A stretch of 10,946 nt of DNA from DATJBF01 sp035515475 (GTDB lineage Bacteria > Verrucomicrobiota > Verrucomicrobiia > Palsa-1439), in assembly GCA_035515475.1 (NCBI GenBank), contig DATJBF010000036.1:1-10946 (forward strand). The letters run 5' to 3'. Each line of letters begins with the position of its first letter. The stretch's first letter is position 1. Under the pieces are notes generated by a model, which did not search any database, was not told the origin of the DNA, and worked only from the letters and a program-made list of their open reading frames with translations. Position numbers and translations under genes: made by a program. Of the stretch, positions 6,152 through 10,946 are shown piece after piece.

Positions 6152-9004
6152 ATGCTGTCGAGGTTGCTCTGCGGAGTGATTCTGATGCTCTGGGCTGCGT
6201 GCCCGTCGAGCCTTCGTGGGGAGGTTCTTCCCGCGTGGGACGCTGCGGACGAGCACGCCATCGACTGCGCCCTGCGCGCCCTCAAGATGACCGAGCCCGA
6301 TCTGTCGTTCTCGAAGACAAACGCCGAGTCGGAACTGGTGCTCGGGAAAACCCGCCTGTTTCTGCAAGAACCGCTTGTGTTGCCAGCCTACGGGCAGTCG
6401 GTCTTGACCAATCTCCAAGCGGCCGGATCGCTCGAAGCGTTGGCCGGTTTCGCCCGGGAACAACTCGAAATTCCACGCGTCAACGTCATCGACCAGATTT
6501 CGCGCTCCGTGAAGTTGGACCAACGGTTTCTCTCACAACTTCCGCCCACCGTGGCGCGCGTCGTTCAGCAAATCGCGTCCGCCGCTTCACAAAGCGAGGC
6601 CCTCTTGGAGCAGGCCTTCCCGCCCGACAAGAACTCCGCGTTTGCCGCGTTTGCCCTCGATCCCCTGCAAATCGACAAGGACAAGCCCGAACTACAAGAC
6701 TGGGAGAATCGGGGAATCGAGACGACAAAGATCCGAGAGTTGATCCGTCGCGACGAGCGCTTGGAGCTTCAAGACACGGAACTCGCCGAGGCGCTGTTGG
6801 GCGCCTCCGACCGATTTCGTCCCCCCCTGCTGTTCGCGGCCGCCGCGACGCTGGCCCACGCGGTTGATGAGGCGGTGGCCGACTTGCAGACGAACGCGTT
6901 CACGGAGGAATTCGAGTATTCGACCGATACGCCGCTCGGCAAGATCATCTGCGGCGGCGCGGGACACAACGTCTACAGCAACGAGGCCTTTTTAATCATC
7001 GACACCGGCGGCGACGACACCTACCTGAATTCCGCCGGGGGAGCGAATGGCCTGGTCGGACGTCCGATCTCCATTGTCATCGATTGCGGCGGCAAAGATC
7101 AGTTCATTTCGCGCCGGAGTTTCTCGCAAGGCTCGGGCGTGTTCGGGATCGGCATTTTGGCCGCGCTCGGCAGCAACGCCACGTTTCAAGCCAAACATCT
7201 CTCGCAAGGCGCGGGTCTCTTCGGTTGCGGCCTGCTCATGACGGGGCCGGGCCAACAGACGTTCGAGGCGGATACGTTTTGCCAGGGGGCCGGCGAGTTT
7301 GGCGCGGGCATCCTCTGGCAACGCGGCGGCAACACAAGCTACAAGGCCGCCGAGTTGGCCCAGGGCTTTGCGGGCGTGCAAGGTTGTGGACTCTTGCTCG
7401 ACGGGGGCGGAGACGATTCGTATGTCGCTGGCGGGAAATACTTCTGTGGCTGGCTCCCGGGACACAGCTTCTCGTTGTCGCAAGGTTTCGGCTACGGGAT
7501 GCGGCCGTTCACGGGCGGCGGCGTCGGAGTGCTTTGCGATTTGCAGGGCAACGACCGCTACGTGGCCGACGTCTATGGCCAGGGCGCCAGTTATTGGTAT
7601 TCGACCGGGCTGCTCCTGGATGCGGCCGGCGACGATGTGTACCGCGCTTACCAGTATTGTCAGGGCGCGGGCATCCATCTCAGCAACGGCGCGCTGATCG
7701 ATTGGAGTGGCAACGACCAGTACCATGCCGGGCACATCTGTCAGGGCGCCGCGCACGACTACAGCGTCGGCATGTTGATCGACCGCGCCGGCAACGACAG
7801 TTACGACGGCATCACCACCGCGCAAGGTTCGGCGATCAACAATTCGGTCGCGCTGTTGCTGGATCGCGCCGGCGACGACGTCTATACCGGCCGCGACCCG
7901 AATGCGTCGCAGGCCGCCGGCCATGACGGTGACAAACGTGAGTACGGTTCCATCGCGCTCCTGCTCGATCTGGGGGGCCAGGACAAATACTCCCAGGGCC
8001 AGTCCAACAACGTGCTGTGGCTGAAGCCGTTCTATGGCGCCGGACTGGATTGCCAGGCTCCCACGAGCGCTGGAGCTGAGCTCCCTTGGCCCGGGAACTT
8101 GCGGAGTCAACCAGCGGCCGAGTTCACCGGAACGACCAACCTCCCTTCGCCGAAACGCTTCTACGTCATCGCTCCGGTCGATCCGCATCAGCCGATCGAA
8201 CAACTCTTGCGCCGCTCGATCAGCGACCGGCCGGATGCCGAGGCCGCGTGGGACCAGCTCAAGCAACTGGGTACTCAAGCGCTGCCGTACCTGCTGACGC
8301 GTCTCGACAGCCCGGACGTGCTCGTTCGCGCGAAAACGGAACAATTGATCGACCATCTCGGCACGAATTCCGTGCCGGCGTTGATCGCCGGGATCAACAC
8401 CGCGAAGAACGACGAGGTGGCACGCATGTGTTGCTATTTCCTGGCGCGGTTTGGCGATCAAATCCGTGGGGCCAGAAGTTCGTCCGTCGATCGGCAACGG
8501 GTCAAATCGACAGGACGCCCGTTCCACTACGACGAGGCGGTTCGCGCCGTGCTGCCGCTGTTGGATCGAGAAAAAACGCGGGTGGTCGCCCTCTACACGT
8601 TGGGCCACCTGCACGCGCGAAAGGCGTTCCTCCCGGCGCTGGCAGCATTGAAGGAGGCGAAGGAAGGCCTGCGCCTGCGCGGGGCGCAGGCGCTCGGCCG
8701 CATCGGCGACCGACGCGCGATTCCGAACCTCGTCGCCGCCCTGGACGACAAACTGTGGGACGTGCGCTATGCGGCCGAGGATGCGTTGGTCACATTTGGC
8801 AACCCGAGTATCGGCCCGCTGCGTCGGGCGTTTGCCACCGCGTCAGCGCGCGCGCGTCCGCACATCATCGAGGCGTTGGCGAAGTTGGGCGACCGGCGGG
8901 CGCTGGTCTGGGCGCAGTCGGAGTACAAGCACGACAATCCGCTGGTGCGGGCGGCGATCGAGCAACAAGTGACGGACCAACTCGCAGCCGCCCGGAAACG
9001 CTGA
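6152..9004 (+). CDS. Exported solenoid protein: GDDxY repeats plus HEAT-like repeats
   Basis: A 950-residue protein of unknown function. Residues 1-23 (MLSRLLCGVILMLWAACPSS, then LRG) form a signal peptide, which fixes the start at ATG 6152 although the frame is open upstream; the ribosome binding site is weak. Residues 30-250 are mostly helical. Residues 284-613 hold twelve copies of a G(D/N)DxY-like turn (for example GGDDTY, AGDDVY, SGNDQY, AGNDSY), each followed by an alanine/glycine and then a QG(A/F/S) turn and a GxGLLLD strand. The turn resembles one RTX nonapeptide per coil, so calcium binding is possible but unproven. A linker with ELPWPGN precedes HEAT-like/PBS-lyase-type helical repeats from about 690 to 945 (for example LRLRGAQALGRIGDRRAIPN and VRYAAEDALVTFGNPSIGPL). 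Such architecture points to a periplasmic or surface scaffold binding proteins or glycans. It ends one base from the convergent exporter gene. Confidence 0.85.
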   Translation: MLSRLLCGVILMLWAACPSSLRGEVLPAWDAADEHAIDCALRALKMTEPDLSFSKTNAESELVLGKTRLFLQEPLVLPAYGQSVLTNLQAAGSLEALAGFAREQLEIPRVNVIDQISRSVKLDQRFLSQLPPTVARVVQQIASAASQSEALLEQAFPPDKNSAFAAFALDPLQIDKDKPELQDWENRGIETTKIRELIRRDERLELQDTELAEALLGASDRFRPPLLFAAAATLAHAVDEAVADLQTNAFTEEFEYSTDTPLGKIICGGAGHNVYSNEAFLIIDTGGDDTYLNSAGGANGLVGRPISIVIDCGGKDQFISRRSFSQGSGVFGIGILAALGSNATFQAKHLSQGAGLFGCGLLMTGPGQQTFEADTFCQGAGEFGAGILWQRGGNTSYKAAELAQGFAGVQGCGLLLDGGGDDSYVAGGKYFCGWLPGHSFSLSQGFGYGMRPFTGGGVGVLCDLQGNDRYVADVYGQGASYWYSTGLLLDAAGDDVYRAYQYCQGAGIHLSNGALIDWSGNDQYHAGHICQGAAHDYSVGMLIDRAGNDSYDGITTAQGSAINNSVALLLDRAGDDVYTGRDPNASQAAGHDGDKREYGSIALLLDLGGQDKYSQGQSNNVLWLKPFYGAGLDCQAPTSAGAELPWPGNLRSQPAAEFTGTTNLPSPKRFYVIAPVDPHQPIEQLLRRSISDRPDAEAAWDQLKQLGTQALPYLLTRLDSPDVLVRAKTEQLIDHLGTNSVPALIAGINTAKNDEVARMCCYFLARFGDQIRGARSSSVDRQRVKSTGRPFHYDEAVRAVLPLLDREKTRVVALYTLGHLHARKAFLPALAALKEAKEGLRLRGAQALGRIGDRRAIPNLVAALDDKLWDVRYAAEDALVTFGNPSIGPLRRAFATASARARPHIIEALAKLGDRRALVWAQSEYKHDNPLVRAAIEQQVTDQLAAARKR
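7001..7990 (+). repeat. Twelve-unit protein solenoid repeat within the coding region
   Basis: Counting the aromatic residue of each turn gives residues 291, 318, 345, 371, 397, 424, 470, 497, 524, 551, 578 and 613. The spacings are 27, 27, 26, 26, 27, 46, 27, 27, 27, 27 and 35. The QG turns at 326, 352, 378, 404, 444, 477, 504, 531 and 558 keep the same phase. Units 3-5 have lost the acidic pair (GSNATF, GPGQQTF, GGNTSY). The 46-residue step is one unit plus an insertion (KYFCGWLPGHSF, 429-440). DNA copies have diverged, so this is an old protein repeat rather than a recent DNA duplication. Confidence 0.85.
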
Positions 9005-9005
9005 C

Positions 9006-9938
9006 TTACATCTCGACCGGGGTCTCGGTCGAGCGCGTGACGATGATCACCACGGCGAGGATGATCGCTGCTGCCGCCATCAGGACGCGAGGCGTGATCG
9101 GCTCGCCGGCAAATGCCCAGCCGAGAACGACGGCGACAACGGGATTGACGTAAGCATAAGTCGAAGCCCGCGCCGGCGTAGTGGCCTTCAGCAGCCAGAC
9201 GTAGGCGGTGAACCCGACCAGTGAACCGAACACGATTAGATAGGCCCACGCGACGATCGAGTGCGGGACGACGCGCGTGGGTTCGAAGCGCAGCCATTCG
9301 CCCGTCAGGCCGCCCGCCAGCAACAAGAGCGCACCGCCCGCCAGCATTTCCATGCTGGCCGCCATCAACTGTGACGCTGGCAATCGGGCCCGCCGCGAAT
9401 ACAACGAACCCGACCCCCACAGAAACGCGGCGAGCAACAATGCTCCCGCGCCGAGGGGGTCGATTCGGTTCATGTCGCCGAGTTTGCCCGGGGCCACCAG
9501 GAATCCCAGGCCAGCGAAACCGACGAAGAGTCCCAACACGATCCCAACTGTTGGTCGCGGCCCGCTGTGCCAGAGCCATTCCAGCAACGCCATCCACAAG
9601 GGCACCGAGCCCACAATGAGCGCCGCGATGCCCGACGGCACGCGTTGTTCGGACCAACTGACCAACCCGTTTCCGCCGAGCAACAGGAACCCGCCGACAA
9701 TGGCCGCGGCGCGCCAGTGGACGGGTTCGGGGCGGGGAGCGCCGCGCCACCGTGTCCACGCGTACAGCAGTGATCCCGCCACCAACGCCCGTGCGCCGGC
9801 CATCGAGAACGGCGGGAGCGTCTCAACGGCCAACCGAATAGCGAGATACGTCGAGCCCCAAAACAGGTAGATCGACGCAAACGCAGTGGCGATCTGCCAG
9901 CGAGCAGCCGTCTTGTGCGTCGGCAGTGATGGACGCAT
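9006..9938 (-). CDS. yedA: EamA/DMT-family exporter, YedA-like
   Basis: A 310-residue inner-membrane protein with about ten hydrophobic helices arranged as two EamA halves, the usual drug/metabolite transporter size. Family strings include FWGSTYLAIR (26-35), PPFSMAGARALVAGSLLY (42-59), VPSGIAALIVGSVPLW (100-115), WGSGSLYSRRARLPASQLMA (174-193), SMEMLAGGALLLL (195-207) and TYAYVNPVVAVVLGW (260-274). The order and the PSGIAA, LP..(L/M)MA, (S/I)EMLA and YAYVNPVVAV motifs match E. coli YedA. The substrate is unknown; amino-acid or metabolite efflux is typical for the superfamily. The start ATG at 9938 has no obvious ribosome binding site. It lies 77 bases after the CBS gene on the same strand and could share its transcript. 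Its stop is one base from that of the solenoid gene, tail to tail. Confidence 0.9.
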   Translation of the reverse strand: MRPSLPTHKTAARWQIATAFASIYLFWGSTYLAIRLAVETLPPFSMAGARALVAGSLLYAWTRWRGAPRPEPVHWRAAAIVGGFLLLGGNGLVSWSEQRVPSGIAALIVGSVPLWMALLEWLWHSGPRPTVGIVLGLFVGFAGLGFLVAPGKLGDMNRIDPLGAGALLLAAFLWGSGSLYSRRARLPASQLMAASMEMLAGGALLLLAGGLTGEWLRFEPTRVVPHSIVAWAYLIVFGSLVGFTAYVWLLKATTPARASTYAYVNPVVAVVLGWAFAGEPITPRVLMAAAAIILAVVIIVTRSTETPVEM

Positions 9939-10015
9939 TGCGCAAGCATATCACAACCGAGGGAGCGGTACTGACCAAGAACGATTCGGTAGGAGTGCGG
10001 CCGCCGCCGGTCGCG

Positions 10016-10462
10016 CTAGGTGAGAGTGCTGTGACCGCCGGTGATGTAGCGTTCGAGTTCACGGATCGTGAATTCGCGGTCGGAGATGATCGCCTTGACC
10101 ACGTCGCCGATGGACACGATGCCGGCGAGGTTCCCACCGTCCATGACCACCAGATGACGCAGGCGTTTGTCGGTCATGATCGCCATGCAATTCTCGATCG
10201 TATCGTCGGGTCCGACGTAAAGAACCTCCTGGGTCATCAACTCACCGACGCTGGTCGTTTTCGATGACCGCCCGTGCAGGGCCACTTTGCGGGCATAATC
10301 GCGTTCGGTGAACATGCCCGCTACATTCCCGCTCTCCATCACCAGGACGGCGCCGACATTCTTGTCGGCCATCAACTGCAGCGCTTCATACACAGTTGCC
10401 TGCGGCGCGATCGACCAGACCTGGCTGCCTTTCTCCTGCAACAGATGCCTCACAGTGTACAT
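10016..10462 (-). CDS. Tandem CBS-domain protein
   Basis: A 148-residue cytoplasmic protein made of one CBS pair (Bateman module) with nothing else attached. CBS1 spans about residues 8-63, ending VAGMFTERDYARKV (47-60). CBS2 spans about 73-130, with VGELMTQEVLYVGPDDTIE (72-90) and LAGIVSIGDVVKAIISDRE (112-130). The tail FTIRELERYITGG is common in stand-alone bacterial CBS proteins. CBS pairs bind adenine nucleotides (AMP, ATP, S-adenosylmethionine) and act as energy or stress sensors; the partner regulated here is unknown. The frame is open further upstream, but ATG 10462 is chosen because GGAGGA sits just ahead and the fold starts there. It is divergent from the tRNA-Pro gene and precedes the YedA-like gene on the same strand. 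Confidence 0.9.
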   Translation of the reverse strand: MYTVRHLLQEKGSQVWSIAPQATVYEALQLMADKNVGAVLVMESGNVAGMFTERDYARKVALHGRSSKTTSVGELMTQEVLYVGPDDTIENCMAIMTDKRLRHLVVMDGGNLAGIVSIGDVVKAIISDREFTIRELERYITGGHSTLT

Positions 10463-10468
10463 GAACGT

Positions 10469-10474
10469 TCCTCC
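10469..10474 (-). promoter_or_regulatory. Strong ribosome binding site for the CBS gene
   Basis: GGAGGA on the minus strand, six bases from ATG 10462. It is the best Shine-Dalgarno match in the window and rules out the longer upstream reading of the frame. Confidence 0.75.
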
Positions 10475-10491
10475 GTTGCCCGTCGCTTGCC

Positions 10492-10521
10492 AATGTACTC
10501 GCGGACCGCAGCGGAGGGCAA
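10492..10521 (-). promoter_or_regulatory. Possible promoter for the CBS gene
   Basis: On the minus strand, TTGCCC (10521-10516), an 18-base spacer and TACATT (10497-10492), about 30 bases before the start codon. Match to sigma-70 consensus is 4/6 for each box, so the call is modest. Confidence 0.35.
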
Positions 10522-10551
10522 GCGAAAGGATGGAAAGAAAACGGGTGGTGG

Positions 10552-10580
10552 TTGCCTTCCGGAGGCTTTTCCAATAGACT
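10552..10580 (+). promoter_or_regulatory. Possible promoter for tRNA-Pro
   Basis: TTGCCT (10552-10557), a 17-base spacer and TAGACT (10575-10580), ending 14 bases before the tRNA 5' end. This is the expected geometry for a short tRNA leader. Confidence 0.45.
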
Positions 10581-10594
10581 TCTTTCACGTCCGT

Positions 10595-10673
10595 CGGGGC
10601 GTAGCTCAGCTTGGATTAGAGCGCCTGCCTTGGGCGCAGGAGGTCGCTGGTTCAAATCCAGTCGCCCCGACCA
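10595..10673 (+). tRNA. tRNA-Pro (anticodon UGG)
   Basis: A 79-nt cloverleaf with CCA encoded. The acceptor stem is CGGGGCG (10595-10601)/CGCCCCG (10663-10669), discriminator A, then CCA (10671-10673). The D-stem is GCTC/GAGC (10604-10607, 10619-10622). The anticodon stem is CCTGC/GCAGG with loop CTTGGGC, placing TGG at 10631-10633. The T-stem is GCTGG/CCAGT with loop TTCAAAT. A 5' C1 with 3' G72 is typical of bacterial tRNA-Pro. UGG reads CCA and, with wobble, other proline codons. Confidence 0.96.
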
Positions 10674-10683
10674 ACTTGCACGG

Positions 10684-10783
10684 TGTCACCCTGAGCGACA
10701 GCGAAGGGTCTCCCGCGCGCAGGAGGCAGATTTGCCGCAAACGACGGATGGCTTCTGCGAATTTCGCTTCGCTCAGAATGACA
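10684..10783. repeat. 100-bp palindromic repeat next to the tRNA
   Basis: The left arm TGTCACCCTGAGCGA (10684-10698) and right arm TCGCTCAGAATGACA (10769-10783) are inverted copies with two mismatches. Similarity continues inward as GCGAA-type sequence on both sides. The 'TGTCAYYCTGAGCGAagcgaa' arm is a repeat I recognise as common between genes in several environmental bacterial phyla. It starts 11 bases after the tRNA CCA, consistent with insertion beside a tRNA. It encodes nothing. Confidence 0.65.
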
Positions 10784-10829
10784 GTCAGCCGCGGAGTAAA
10801 GCAGACCTAAGCCGGAACGATGCGATTGA

Positions 10830-10916
10830 CGTTTGGTGAGGCCGTAGGGTTTGGTGGTTTCTGCAATGAAAACTTCCCAAACCTTGATTTGTAACGGCGC
10901 TCACCAAACGGTGAGC
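10830..10916. other. Region with alternative hairpins at the right edge
   Basis: CGTTTGGTGAG (10830-10840) is perfectly complementary to CTCACCAAACG (10900-10910). Inside it GGTTTGG (10848-10854) pairs with CCAAACC (10877-10883). The same right arm can instead pair downstream: GCTCACC (10899-10905)/GGTGAGC (10910-10916) with an AAAC loop. The two folds exclude each other, as in attenuators, but no gene is visible downstream within the window and no T-run follows. It could equally be part of a repeat family. Confidence 0.4.
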
Positions 10917-10946
10917 TTGGAGATTAGCACCGCCACCGGCCCACAG

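Noticed and set aside
7001..7990. CRISPR-like or tandem DNA repeat
   Set aside because: The periodicity is at the amino-acid level in one open frame. Nucleotide copies are diverged and there are no identical repeats with unique spacers; no CRISPR array is present anywhere in the window.
6992..8614. 540-codon open frame on the minus strand
   Set aside because: It is opposite the GDDxY repeat region; its length reflects the repeated codons of the real gene rather than coding on this strand.
10274..10810. 178-codon plus-strand frame across the CBS start, the tRNA and the repeat
   Set aside because: It runs through a tRNA gene and antisense to the CBS gene, so it cannot be a real coding sequence.

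Overview
The window looks like a piece of chromosome from a high-GC, Gram-negative-type bacterium of the Planctomycetes-Verrucomicrobia group, most likely Verrucomicrobia (Pedosphaera/Limisphaera-like). The pointers are two large secreted solenoid proteins, one ending in the 'ASRFYRITL'-type tail I associate with exported verrucomicrobial proteins and the other joining GDDxY repeats to HEAT-like repeats, plus an SxtJ/carbamoyltransferase/DUF5989 set. This is inference from family knowledge, not a search result. No plasmid, phage or transposase gene is seen.

Left part (1-2446): a glycan or small-molecule carbamoylation set. A small DUF5989 membrane protein gene enters from the left edge on the + strand. 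It converges on a two-gene minus-strand operon in which an SxtJ-like membrane protein is followed, with a one-base overlap, by a NodU/CmcH-type O-carbamoyltransferase. The three families usually travel together. Here one partner faces the other two.

Middle (2447-6151): a 430-bp gene-free stretch, a YajD-type HNH nuclease gene, palindromic intergenic DNA, a secreted right-handed beta-helix protein, a second structured intergenic stretch with a roughly 120-nt imperfect palindrome, and a small minus-strand gene whose C-terminal half looks like a ribbon-helix-helix.

Right part (6152-10946): a 950-residue exported protein with twelve regularly spaced G(D/N)DxY-type solenoid repeats followed by HEAT-like repeats. 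It converges tail-to-tail, with one base between stop codons, on a YedA-like EamA exporter gene. Upstream of the exporter on the same strand is a two-CBS-domain protein with a strong ribosome binding site. A tRNA-Pro(UGG) gene diverges from the CBS gene. It is followed by a 100-bp palindromic repeat and by a leader-like stretch that can fold into two mutually exclusive hairpins at the right edge.

Apart from the SxtJ-carbamoyltransferase pair, the genes are mostly single transcription units with unrelated jobs. The most unusual items are the regular 26-27-residue solenoid protein, the split orientation of the carbamoylation set, and the hairpin-rich intergenic regions.
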